A DNA stretch of 64,000 nt, taken from Mesorhizobium sp. B2-7-2 (GTDB taxonomy: Bacteria; Pseudomonadota; Alphaproteobacteria; Rhizobiales; Rhizobiaceae). Both the position numbers and the translations under genes were made by a program. Positions 24,347-34,538 of this stretch are shown here, piece by piece (position 1 is the first letter of the stretch; every line of letters starts with the position of its first letter). The stretch is taken from assembly GCF_006440775.1 (NCBI RefSeq), contig NZ_VFTZ01000021.1, positions 29,959 through 93,958 on the forward strand, read 5' to 3'. The notes beneath the pieces are model-generated. The model ran no database searches. It was not told the origin of the DNA and worked only from the letters and a program-made list of their open reading frames with translations.

Positions 24347-25991
24347 AGAGCGCCTCCTTGAACGGCGCGGGACCGACACGGCGGTAGGCGTCGATGAAAC
24401 GTTCGTCGGGACTGAGCCGAAGGCCGAGATAGGTATCGACGATCTGCTCGATGGCATCGGTGATCTCATCCGAGGAGAAGCCGCGTCCGATGATCTCGCC
24501 GACGGATGTGTTTTCGTCGGCCGAACCGCCGAGCGTCACCTGATAGAGCTCAGTGCCTTTCTTCTCCACGCCCAGAATGCCGATATGGCCGACATGGTGA
24601 TGGCCGCAGGCGTTGATGCAGCCGGAGATCTTCAGCTTCAGCTCGCCGATCTCGCGCTGGCGCTCCAGCGAGGCGAAGCGGCGTGAGATTTCCTGCGCTA
24701 CCGGGATCGAGCGGGCCGTGGCCAGCGCGCAATAATCGAGGCCCGGGCAGGAGATGATGTCGCTGATCAGATTGGAATTGGCTGTCGCCAGGCCGATCTC
24801 GACCAGCGCGTCATAGACGGCCTTGAGGTCGGCGCGCGCCACATGCGGCAGGATCAGGTTCTGTTCGTGGCTGACCCGCAATTCGTCGAAGGCGTACTTC
24901 TCGGCGATATCGGCAACCGCTTCCATTTGGCTGTCCGTTGCGTCGCCGGGCACCTCGCCGATGCCTTTGAGCGAGATCGTCACCGCCGCATAGTCGGGAT
25001 GGCGATGCGTCACGACATTCTGGTCGAGCCATTCCGAAAAGCTCTTGGAATCGAGCCTGGCCTGTTTCACCGCATCATCGCCTTCCGGACGGGAAACCAG
25101 CGCCGGCGGCGCGAAATAGGCGTTGATCGCCTGGATATCGGCTTCCGGCAGCTTGAGCTCGGCGTCCTTCAGCGCCTGCCACTCGGCCTCGACCTGGCGG
25201 GTGATCTCCTCCACGCCGGTCTCGTGCACCAGGATCTTGATGCGCGCCTTGAACTTGTTGTCGCGACGGCCGTAGAGGTTGTACACGCGCAGGATGGCCG
25301 TGCAGTAGGACAGCAGCTCCGCCTCCGGCAGGAAGTCGCGGATCTTTCTCGCCACCATCGGCGTGCGGCCCTGGCCGCCACCGACATAGACGGCGAAGCC
25401 CAGCTCGCCAGCCGCGTTCTTTTTCAGATGCAGGCCGATATCATGCGTCTGGATGGCGGCGCGGTCGCGCTCGGCACCGGTCACCGCGATCTTGAACTTG
25501 CGCGGCAGGTACGAGAACTCGGGATGCACCGAAGACCATTGGCGCAGGATTTCCGCATAGGGACGCGGATCGGCGACCTCGTCGGCGGCGGCTCCGGCGA
25601 AATGGTCGGCGGTGACGTTGCGGATGCAGTTGCCGCTGGTCTGGATGGCATGCATCTCGACGCTCGCCAGATCGGCGAGGATCGCCGGGATGTCCGACAG
25701 CGCCGGCCAGTTGAACTGGATGTTCTGGCGCGTGGTGAAATGGCCGTAGCCCTTGTCGTATTTGCGCGCAATGTGGCCGAGCATGCGCAATTGCCTGCTG
25801 TTCAGCGTGCCGTAGGGCACGGCGATGCGCAGCATATAGGCGTGCAGCTGCAGATAGACGCCGTTCATCAGCCTGAGCGGCCGGAACTGGTCCTCGGTGA
25901 TCTCGCCGGCAAGCCGGCGCTGCACCTGGTCGCTGAACTCGGCAACACGGGCGTGAACGAAATCCTGGTCGAACTCGTCGTAACGGTACAT
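24321..25991 (-). CDS. cysI: Siroheme-containing sulfite/nitrite reductase (CysI type)
   Basis: Hemoprotein that makes the six-electron reduction of sulfite to sulfide; 556 residues, cytosolic. It has two ferredoxin-like halves, with QTSGNCIRNVTADHF in the first and the siroheme/4Fe-4S cysteines in ISCPGLDYCALA and KISGCINACGHHHVG in the second. The context with cysH and a siroheme synthase argues for sulfite rather than nitrite, although the two reductases are homologous. No flavoprotein subunit is seen, so ferredoxin may be the donor. Confidence 0.92.
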   Translation of the reverse strand: MYRYDEFDQDFVHARVAEFSDQVQRRLAGEITEDQFRPLRLMNGVYLQLHAYMLRIAVPYGTLNSRQLRMLGHIARKYDKGYGHFTTRQNIQFNWPALSDIPAILADLASVEMHAIQTSGNCIRNVTADHFAGAAADEVADPRPYAEILRQWSSVHPEFSYLPRKFKIAVTGAERDRAAIQTHDIGLHLKKNAAGELGFAVYVGGGQGRTPMVARKIRDFLPEAELLSYCTAILRVYNLYGRRDNKFKARIKILVHETGVEEITRQVEAEWQALKDAELKLPEADIQAINAYFAPPALVSRPEGDDAVKQARLDSKSFSEWLDQNVVTHRHPDYAAVTISLKGIGEVPGDATDSQMEAVADIAEKYAFDELRVSHEQNLILPHVARADLKAVYDALVEIGLATANSNLISDIISCPGLDYCALATARSIPVAQEISRRFASLERQREIGELKLKISGCINACGHHHVGHIGILGVEKKGTELYQVTLGGSADENTSVGEIIGRGFSSDEITDAIEQIVDTYLGLRLSPDERFIDAYRRVGPAPFKEALYAGETKAA

Positions 25992-26032
25992 GCTTCGTCT
26001 TTCAGGGCGCGTCCGCCCGCTGCTTTCGTTGG

Positions 26033-26334
26033 TTAAGCCGCCCGTGCCGGTTGCGGGCTCGCCTGCTTGCCGAGATCGGTGCGGATGGTCGGGCCCGCGG
26101 CGCGGATCTTTTCGCGCAGCCGCACCGGTTCGACCAGGCCATCGACCACCGTGACGTCGATCAGGTTGACGTCGACCACCTCGTTGTTGGCTCCAGCCGC
26201 GGCGCCGATCGCTTCCAGCCGGTCCTCCGCCGTCTTGTCATGCGCGATATCGGCGTGACCAACCGTCTCCGCCCAGCCGCCATCGGCATACCAGACGGCG
26301 ATGCCGTCGGAGAGCCTGTTCGCGGTGAGAACCT

Positions 26335-26338
<4 letters not shown>
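26033..26338 (-). CDS. DUF2849 protein of the sulfate assimilation operon
   Basis: Protein of 101 residues starting MKVLTANRLSDGIAVWYADG. DUF2849 genes sit between cysG and cysI in many alphaproteobacteria. The role is unknown; a part in siroheme delivery or sulfite handling is only inference. There is no cysteine cluster or membrane segment. Its ATG overlaps the cysG stop by four bases, so translation is coupled. Confidence 0.85.
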
Positions 26339-27783
<1,445 letters not shown>

Positions 27784-28199
27784 GGCGATGAGCAATACTG
27801 AAACAGTTTGGCAGTTTTACGCGGCCACGCCCAAAATCAGAAGGCAAGCACTCGCGCGCCGCCGAACGGCAGGCAATCGCTTTTTCGCAACCGCGAAGGC
27901 CAAGAGAAAAAAATTCTACTTCGAGGCTGAGACGGCCGGACCGGCATAAGAAACCGCCTTGATCCGTCGTAATTTTTAGCGCCCGACGGGGAAAGCCGCA
28001 AAGCGGTTTATTCTAAATTCTACTAAGTTACTAGATTAAAGCCGACCCTGCGGGATCGGCGCTCGACCGTGTCTGCCGGAAGCGATCGAGACGCCATCGC
28101 CGGATCGGAACAATCATGCCTCGCGGCTCGTTTGCCTAGCAATCCATTTGCCGATCCCAAGCTCCATCTATCGGCAAGCAGCGGCCAAGGAGGAACACC
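27784..28199. promoter_or_regulatory. cysG / attachment-gene divergent control region
   Basis: This 416-base region is AT-richer than its surroundings. It holds an exact 10-base direct repeat AAATTCTACT at 27911-27920 and 28015-28024, centres 104 bases apart. Such paired sites could bind a sulfur regulator of the CysB or Cbl type acting on the cys operon, but this is inference. I found no riboswitch fold and no clear -35/-10 pair. Confidence 0.4.
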
Positions 28200-28640
28200 A
28201 TGAGCATCAAGCTGAAACACGGACTGTGGGTCATCGTGGCCGATGGCGAAAAGGCGCTCTTCCTGCGCAACCGGGGCGACGCCAAGTTCCCGAACCTGGA
28301 AGTGGTGCAGGAGATGGAGCAGGACAACCCCGCCACGCGCGAGCAAGGCAGCGGAAAGCCGGGCCGGTACAGCAACGAGGGACCTCGCAGCGCCATTGAG
28401 GAGACCGACTGGCACCGTCTCGGCAAGGAACGCTTCGCCGTCGACATTGCGGACCGGCTCTACAAGCTGGCGCATCGGGGCGCGTTCGACGCGGTCGTGC
28501 TGATCGCGCCGCCGCAGGTGCTTGGCGAGATGCGCCAGAAACTGCACAAGGAGGTTTGCGAGAAGGTGCAGGCGGAAATCCCCAAGACGCTCACCAACCA
28601 TACGATTCTCGACATCGAGAACCTGCTCCAGGCGGCATGA
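28200..28640 (+). CDS. Host attachment protein family (PF10116-like)
   Basis: Soluble protein of 146 residues in the family annotated as required for attachment to host cells; the fold is related to release-factor eRF1 domain 1/baeRF proteins, and the direct role in attachment is poorly tested. Signals are HGLWVIVADGEKALFLRNRG, QGSGKPGRYSN and DAVVLIAPPQVLGEMRQKLH. The start has the strong site AAGGAGGAACACC. A decayed small gene overlaps its stop codon (ATGA). Confidence 0.85.
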   Translation: MSIKLKHGLWVIVADGEKALFLRNRGDAKFPNLEVVQEMEQDNPATREQGSGKPGRYSNEGPRSAIEETDWHRLGKERFAVDIADRLYKLAHRGAFDAVVLIAPPQVLGEMRQKLHKEVCEKVQAEIPKTLTNHTILDIENLLQAA

Positions 28641-28887
28641 AGCGGCGAAAGAAAAGCGGCTGAGGGCAAAACAGGGTCCCGAAGCCGTCTCCCCGCGCCG
28701 CCAATCGGGCGATCAGCGCCATTGCCCGCGCTCATTGCGACGCCGAGGTCGAGCACCTCAAAGGACCGGGCCCGACGCCGTGATCATGGGCGAGCGCGAG
28801 ATCGCTTGCGGTATCGTCGAGGTGGTGACCGGCAAGACCCTCGATCGGGCCGGGCCTGCCATGGAGATCAACCCGCAGCCTGCTTGA
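28637..28887 (+). pseudogene. Decayed small gene behind the attachment gene
   Basis: An ATG at 28637 overlaps the attachment gene stop (ATGA), as in a coupled operon. The frame MKRRKKSG meets a TGA at 28661, continues with protein-like sequence AANRAISAIARAHCDAEVEH, and needs one extra base near 28773 to join GEREIACGIVEVVTGKTLDR up to the stop at 28887. Together they make about 83 residues with one stop and one frameshift. I do not recognise the family. It may be chance. Confidence 0.4.
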
Positions 28888-28893
28888 TGGATG

Positions 28894-29700
28894 TCAGGCC
28901 CGGAACGCGGAACCGCCATTCTGCGCGATGTCGTTAAGATATTTCGCCGGCGGCTTGCCCAGCGCCTTTTTGAACATGGTGATGAAAGCGGTCACGGATT
29001 CATAGCCGAGATCGCCCGACACCTGCTGCACGCTGGCGCCGGAAGACAGCTCCCTGAGCGCGACGATCAGCTGCAGCTGCTGGCGCCAGCGCCCGAAGCT
29101 CAGGCCCGTCTCCTTCACGACGAGGCGCGCCAGGCTGCTCTCACTGAGCGCTACGCGGTCCGCCCACTCCGCCAGCGTGCTGCGATCGGCAGGGTCGTCG
29201 GCCAGCGCTTCGGCGATCCGACGCAGCCGCGGCTCGGCCGAGATCGGCAAATGCAATTGCTGGACAGGCATACGCGGCAATTCCGCGAGCAGCACGCTTC
29301 CAAGGAAATTGCCGCGCGCATCGTCCGGCGCGCACTCCGACAGTTCGACGATCAACTCGCGCAGCAGCGGCGAGATCGAAAGCGTGCAGCACCGGTCCGG
29401 CAGGTCGGCGGCGCCGGGCTCGATATAGACGAAGAAAATCCGCGCGTTCGCCGTCGCGATGTTGCTGTGTTCCATGCGGCTCGGCACCCACACCCCGCAA
29501 TGCGGCGGCACCATCCAAAGACCGCTCGGAACGCGGCAGATAACGCCGCCGCCGAGCGCGACGACGAGCTGCCCCTTGCGATGCCAATGCTCACGCGCCT
29601 CGGCCCTGGTCTCGGTGACATCGACGCCGACAGCCATCGCCGGCGCGGCCACGTCGTCGACGTCGAAATCCAGCCACGGCCAGCGAAGCGGCTGTCTCAT
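28894..29700 (-). CDS. AraC-family transcriptional regulator
   Basis: Regulator of 268 residues. The N-terminal cupin spans about residues 1-110 (REHWHRKGQLVVALGGGVIC, then PPHCGVWVPSRMEHS). The C-terminal double HTH has TLAEWADRVALSESSLARLV and QQVSGDLGYESVTAFITMFK. It is divergent from the frameshifted dehydrogenase gene at 29827 with a 126-base gap, so that gene is its likely target. The ligand is unknown. Confidence 0.9.
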   Translation of the reverse strand: MRQPLRWPWLDFDVDDVAAPAMAVGVDVTETRAEAREHWHRKGQLVVALGGGVICRVPSGLWMVPPHCGVWVPSRMEHSNIATANARIFFVYIEPGAADLPDRCCTLSISPLLRELIVELSECAPDDARGNFLGSVLLAELPRMPVQQLHLPISAEPRLRRIAEALADDPADRSTLAEWADRVALSESSLARLVVKETGLSFGRWRQQLQLIVALRELSSGASVQQVSGDLGYESVTAFITMFKKALGKPPAKYLNDIAQNGGSAFRA

Positions 29701-29826
29701 TCTTGACTGCTTTCAGCGATCATCTGGCTTTATCTCTAAATTCTTCGACCACGAAAGTCGATAGGCTCCAGCCAATTCATCAATCGATCGCGACTCCCAA
29801 ACGCCAAATTCAAAAGGATGGGGCCC

Positions 29827-30749
29827 ATGCTCGCTCTCGCCATCTCTTCCGACAGCTCCGACCGGCTGAAGCTCACCGAGGTCGATCAGCCAAACTGCAA
29901 TGGAAATGAAGTATTGGTGGCAGTTCATACAACATCGTTGAATCGTGGCGAGCTGCGCCTGCTCGGCATACGACCTGACGGGTGGATACCTGGCCAGGAC
30001 ATCGTCGGCATTGTCGAGCGCGCGGCGGCCGATGGCTCAGGCCCGACCGCAGGCACGCGCGTTGCCGCCTTGGTCGACCAGGCCGGCTGGGCTGAACGGG
30101 TGACCGTTCCGACCGATCGTCTTGCCGTCGTGCCGGACGCAGTCAGCTTCGCCGCCGCAGCCACGCTTCCCGTGGCGGGCACGACGGCGCTGAGGACCTT
30201 GCGCCATGGCGGTGACCTGGCCGGACAGCAGGTCCTGATCACCGGCGCGAGCGGCGCGGTCGGTCGTTTCCAGGTCCAGATCGCCCGCGAGCAAGGCGCT
30301 TCGGTGACAGCGGTCGCTTCGGCGCGGCATCACGATGACCTTCGCGATCTGGGCGCCGGGCAGCTCGTCGAGTCGGTCGAACTGGCCGAGGGACCCTTTT
30401 CGCTGATCACCGAGTCGGTTGGCGGCAAAAGCCTCGCCGATGCGATCGAGCGCATCGCGCCCGGCGGGACCATCGTCATGTTCGGTTCGAGCAGCGGCGA
30501 GCTCACGCCGATCGGCTTCCGTCAATTCGCTCCCGGCCACGAAGGCGCGCGGCTACAGACCAGACCTTCGCCTATTACACGTCCGGCTCAGCCATCGGCG
30601 CCGACATCGCCGCGCTGCTCGATCTGGTCGCGGCCGGCCGGCTGGAGACCCGCGTGGCCATGACAGTGCCGTGGGCGGACATCGGCCGGGCCCTGGACGC
30701 GCTACGGCAGCGCAGCTTCAGCGGCAAGGCCGTTGTCACCATGACCTGA
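29827..30749 (+). pseudogene. Zinc-free MDR dehydrogenase broken by a 5-bp duplication
   Basis: Quinone-oxidoreductase-like member of the medium-chain dehydrogenase family. The first frame (29827 onward) has the normal start, the core QDIVGIVERAAADGSG and the nucleotide site VLITGASGAVGRFQVQIA. At 30557-30566 the sequence AGACCAGACC is a direct duplication of AGACC that shifts the frame. Removing one copy gives LQTFAYYTSGSAIGADIAAL and a regular C terminus ending at 30749. As written, translation would run on in the wrong frame to 30663. The defect may be recent, or a sequencing error. Confidence 0.85.
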
Positions 30750-30759
30750 AGTCAGCCAA

Positions 30760-31509
30760 TCAAACGTGCTGGCCGCCATTGATGTGGATCTCCGAGCCGG
30801 TGACGTAGGACGCCTGGCCCGAGCACAGGAAGAAGATGATGTCGGCCACTTCCGAAGTGGCGCCCAGCCGTCTCAGCGGGATCGTCTCGACTATTCTGTC
30901 GGTGCCGGGCGAAAGGATCGCCGTGTCGATCTCGCCCGGCGCGATCGCATTGACGCGGATGCCGTGCGGCCCGAAGTCATGCGCCATCTCGCGCGTCAGC
31001 GAGCCGAGCGCCGCTTTCGACGTGGCATAGGCCGTGCCGGCGAACGGATGCACCCTGGTGCCGGCGATCGAGGTGACATTGACGATCGAGCCCTTCGCGG
31101 CGGCGAGTTCCTTGAACAGGCCCCTTGCCAGCATGATCGGCGCGAAGAAATTGACCTGGAACACGTCGCGCCAGACATGCATCGGCGTCTCGATCGAGTC
31201 CATGCGCCTGCCGTCTTTCAGCTTCGGCGAAATGCCGGCATTGTTGACCAGGGCGTGCAGTTGCCCGCCATGCGCCTCCAGCCGGTGACGGATTTCCGAA
31301 ACGGCGATGCCGACGTCTTCCTGGTCGGCGAGGTCGACCTTGATGTGGTCCTCCGGGCCGGCCGGCCACGGGCAGTCCTCGGCAAAGGCTTGGCGCGAGC
31401 AGGTGATGACGCGCCAGCCTTCGCGCGAAAAGCGCTTCACCGTCGCATGACCGATGCCGCGGCTGGCGCCGGTGAGCACGATCGTTTTTCTGCTGTCGGT
31501 CTCGGCCAT
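30760..31509 (-). CDS. Short-chain dehydrogenase/reductase
   Basis: NAD(P)-dependent oxidoreductase of the classical SDR family, 249 residues. The nucleotide site is TGASRGIGHA, the stabilising motif VNNAGIS, and the catalytic Ser-Tyr-Lys set lies in IVNVTSIAGT and AYATSKAAL. The C-terminal IDTAILSPGTDRI and GSEIHINGGQHV are typical. It converges on the broken dehydrogenase gene. Substrate unknown. Confidence 0.9.
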   Translation of the reverse strand: MAETDSRKTIVLTGASRGIGHATVKRFSREGWRVITCSRQAFAEDCPWPAGPEDHIKVDLADQEDVGIAVSEIRHRLEAHGGQLHALVNNAGISPKLKDGRRMDSIETPMHVWRDVFQVNFFAPIMLARGLFKELAAAKGSIVNVTSIAGTRVHPFAGTAYATSKAALGSLTREMAHDFGPHGIRVNAIAPGEIDTAILSPGTDRIVETIPLRRLGATSEVADIIFFLCSGQASYVTGSEIHINGGQHV

Positions 31510-31574
31510 GGTTTTGTCTCCGGCCGGACATGTAGCCGAAGGCGCTTGCCATTACGAGAGGTGAAGTTGCCGCT

Positions 31575-33854
31575 CTAACCGCCGCCCAGTATATCGAGGA
31601 TCGAAGTCTGGCGCTTTTTCGTCGGGCCGCCGACATTTCCGGGCGGCACCGGATGCTTGATCGAGGCGGTTTCGCCGCTGTCGCTCGGCATGCCGAAGCC
31701 GCCGGTATCGACGGTCTCGGCAGGTCGCGTGGTCCGCACCTGACGCGCGGGCGCCTGCGCGACAGGCTGCGATGGAGCGGCAGGCTGTGACTGGCCGACA
31801 GCCGCGGGCGGCGCAGGCGGCGGCTGCGATGCATCCGCCGACGGGATCTCGTCCGGCACGATCGTGTCGGACGGCGTCGACTTCCAGGTGCCGGGCAGCG
31901 GCCGCACCGGCACGCCCTCATGCGCGGCCACCATGAATTCGTGCCAGGCCTGCGCCGGCAGGGCGCCGCCGGTGACCTTCTTCATCGGGCTGCCGTCGTC
32001 ATTGCCGAACCACACGCCGGTGGTGAGATTGGCGGTGTAGCCGACGAACCAGGCGTCGCGCGAGTTCTGGCTGGTGCCGGTCTTGCCGGCCGACGGCCAA
32101 TTGAAGGCCGCCTTCTTGGCGGTGCCGATCTCGACCGTGCCGGTCATCATCGAATTCATCATACCGACGACGTCGGCCTTGATGACGCGCGGCGCGCTGC
32201 CGCCGCTGTTCTCGTAAAGCACCTTGCCGTCGCCGGTGGTGATGCGGCGGATGAAATGGACGTCCGGCTTGTAGCCGCCATTGGCGAACGGGACGTAGGC
32301 GGAAGTCAGCTCCAGCGGCGTCACCTCCGAGGTGCCGAGCGCGATCGAGGTGTTGGCCTGCAGATCGGACTGGATGCCCATGCGATGCGCGGCTTCCACC
32401 ACCGCGTCGGGCCCGACTTCCATGGTGAGCTGCGCCGCCACCGAGTTCAGCGACTTGGCCAAAGCCGTGGCCAGCGTCACCTTGCCGTAATATTTGCCGC
32501 CGTAATTGTCGGGCGTCCATTTGCCGATTTTGATCGGCGCGTCGTTGCGCACGCTGTCCGGCGTGCGGCCTGCTTCCAGCGCCGCCATGTAGACGAACGG
32601 CTTGAAGGCCGAGCCTGGCTGCCGCCGCGCTTCCGAGGCGCGATCGAACTGGCTTGTCGAATAATCATAGCCGCCGACCATGGCGCGCACCGCGCCGGAA
32701 TCGTCGATCGACACCAGCGCGCCCTGCGTGACGTTGAGCTTCTTGCCGCTTTCGTCGATCAGCCGGCGGATCGACTGTTCGGCAAGCTTCTGCAGGGTCA
32801 AGTCGACGGTCGTGTCGACGACGATGTCGCCGCGCACGTCGCCGATGAGATCGGGAAGCTCCTCCATCACCGTGTCGGCGACATAATTCTCGGAGCCGGT
32901 CCAGTAGGACGGTGCGCGCGTCGCCGGCGCGCTCAGCGCCACCTTGTATTCCTTGTCGCTGATCTTGCCTTCCTCGCGCATGGCCGCGAGCACGAGCTGC
33001 GCCCGCTCCTCGGCCGCCTTCGGATCGCGCGCCGGCGAAAGCTTGGACGGCGCCTTGAGCAGCCCCGCCAGCAACGCGGCCTCCGAAAGGCTCACGTCGC
33101 GCGCGCTCTTGCCGAAATAGCGCCGCGAAGCCGCTTCCACGCCATAGGCTCCGGATCCGAAATAGACCCGGTTGAGGTACATTTCGAGGATCTGGTCCTT
33201 GCTGTGCTTGTGCTCCAGCCACAGCGCCAGGAGCACTTCCTGTACCTTGCGCTCCAGCGTGCGGTCCGGCGTCAGGAACAGGTTCTTCGCCAGCTGCTGC
33301 GTCAGCGTCGAACCGCCTTGCGAGAAATGGCCGCCGAGAACGTTGGTGACCATGGCGCGTGAAAGCCCGATCGGGTCGATGCCGAAATGCGAATAGAAGC
33401 GGCGGTCCTCGATGGCGACGACGGCTTGCGGGATATAAGGCGACATTTCATGCAGGCCGACGGCCTCGCCGCCCGACATGCCGCGATTGGCGATCAGCCC
33501 GCCATCGACCGACACGATCTTGATGTTGGGCGCGCGGTCGGGGATCGACCAGGTGGTCGCCGCCGGCATCTTGGCGCCGTAATAGACGACGATGCCGGCC
33601 GCGGCGATGCCGCCCCAGATGCAGAGCACGAAGCACCAGTAGACCAGGCGGGTGGCGATGCCGAACAGCCCGCGCCGGCTTCCGCCGCGCCCGCGGCGTG
33701 AGGTTTTCGCCTTGGCGGATCTGCCCTTCGCAGTGGATTTACGATTGCGCCGCACGACGCGATCCTCTTCGCTCACCGAAAACCCTTCGGAGGATTTCGC
33801 GCGCGGCGCCTCCTCGAAGCTCGGTTCGATGCGACTGTCTCTGCGGTTCGCCAT
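31575..33854 (-). CDS. Class A penicillin-binding protein (PBP1A family)
   Basis: Bifunctional peptidoglycan synthase of 759 residues, anchored in the inner membrane. A basic cytoplasmic tail (residues 1-62) precedes one membrane helix (about 66-92). The GT51 glycosyltransferase has EDRRFYSHFGIDPIGLSRA and GGSTLTQQLAKNLFL. The transpeptidase has the active-site SAFK, then SLN and KTGTSQ. The C-terminal 120 residues are Pro-, Ala- and Gln-rich, a flexible tail. It is separate from neighbours on both sides. Confidence 0.94.
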   Translation of the reverse strand: MANRRDSRIEPSFEEAPRAKSSEGFSVSEEDRVVRRNRKSTAKGRSAKAKTSRRGRGGSRRGLFGIATRLVYWCFVLCIWGGIAAAGIVVYYGAKMPAATTWSIPDRAPNIKIVSVDGGLIANRGMSGGEAVGLHEMSPYIPQAVVAIEDRRFYSHFGIDPIGLSRAMVTNVLGGHFSQGGSTLTQQLAKNLFLTPDRTLERKVQEVLLALWLEHKHSKDQILEMYLNRVYFGSGAYGVEAASRRYFGKSARDVSLSEAALLAGLLKAPSKLSPARDPKAAEERAQLVLAAMREEGKISDKEYKVALSAPATRAPSYWTGSENYVADTVMEELPDLIGDVRGDIVVDTTVDLTLQKLAEQSIRRLIDESGKKLNVTQGALVSIDDSGAVRAMVGGYDYSTSQFDRASEARRQPGSAFKPFVYMAALEAGRTPDSVRNDAPIKIGKWTPDNYGGKYYGKVTLATALAKSLNSVAAQLTMEVGPDAVVEAAHRMGIQSDLQANTSIALGTSEVTPLELTSAYVPFANGGYKPDVHFIRRITTGDGKVLYENSGGSAPRVIKADVVGMMNSMMTGTVEIGTAKKAAFNWPSAGKTGTSQNSRDAWFVGYTANLTTGVWFGNDDGSPMKKVTGGALPAQAWHEFMVAAHEGVPVRPLPGTWKSTPSDTIVPDEIPSADASQPPPAPPAAVGQSQPAAPSQPVAQAPARQVRTTRPAETVDTGGFGMPSDSGETASIKHPVPPGNVGGPTKKRQTSILDILGGG

Positions 33855-34084
33855 GCGCTCTTGCTAGCCTGCCCCCGGGTGCCGATGGCGTTCGGGTTGA
33901 AGACTAGATGCGGCGATTTAAGGGCGGGTTAAAGCAGGGTTTATGCAGCCTTATGCAAACCCTCAGGATTTCCGAATCCGCTAACCGGCCGGCGTCATTT
34001 TGCCGGCATAGGTACATCATTCATGACGACAATGTTGTCGGGACCGCCGCCGAAGCGCCGGTCTCTCCCGGCTGGCCACCATGG

Positions 34085-34231
34085 TCAATTCTGCTGGATC
34101 GAAATTCCCTTGTCGTCGATCTTGAGCTCGACGCCTTTCGGCCTGGTCTGCTCGCGATAGACATAGATGCCGAGCGCGATGACCACCGCGACCAGCGCCC
34201 CGATGATGAGATAGAGCGTGTTCTGTCTCAT
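34085..34231 (-). CDS. Small membrane-anchored protein, 48 residues
   Basis: Short gene with one N-terminal membrane helix (LYLIIGALVAVVIALGIYVY, residues 6-25) and a charged periplasmic tail ending KGVELKIDDKGISIQQN. The start at 34231 has the strong site AAGGGGGGC. Codon use is normal for the region. I recall similar unnamed proteins in Rhizobiales. Function unknown. The 230 bases between it and the penicillin-binding protein gene hold only a GCCGGC-spacer-GCCGGC hairpin without a T run. Confidence 0.7.
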   Translation of the reverse strand: MRQNTLYLIIGALVAVVIALGIYVYREQTRPKGVELKIDDKGISIQQN

Positions 34232-34291
34232 TGCGCCCCCCTTGTTGCGGCCGAGCTCGTGCCCGCTCTGAAATTGTCAGGCGAGGATCGC

Positions 34292-34498
34292 CTACTGCTC
34301 GTCGTCCCCATGATCGGATGCCGGCCGCCAGCTCGTCGGATCGACTTTCTTCTGCGTGTCGCTGTCGGTGTAGACCCACCAGCCGCCGTCGCGATATTGC
34401 CCGACGGATTCGTTGACGACGCCGTCGCGGTCCTTCCACATGATCGTTACTTTGGAGCCGTCCTTCGGCGCGCTTTCTATCGGTTTGCGCTCTGCCAT
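34292..34498 (-). CDS. Small hypothetical protein, 68 residues
   Basis: Soluble protein with MAERKPIESAPKDGSKVTIM at the start and SVGQYRDGGWWVYTDSDTQK in the middle, followed by an acidic tail. The IESAPKDG segment resembles the DUF551-like start seen in many small bacterial and phage proteins. The start has GGAGAAGTGAA upstream. It precedes the 48-residue membrane protein by 60 bases on the same strand. Function unknown. Confidence 0.72.
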   Translation of the reverse strand: MAERKPIESAPKDGSKVTIMWKDRDGVVNESVGQYRDGGWWVYTDSDTQKKVDPTSWRPASDHGDDEQ

Positions 34499-34538
34499 TT
34501 CACTTCTCCACGGGCTGGGGTCGACGGACCTTCGTCCC

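Noticed and set aside
27784..28199. A SAM-type or other riboswitch before cysG
   Set aside because: No recognisable conserved core or pseudoknot could be laid out by eye; only a covariance search could settle it.
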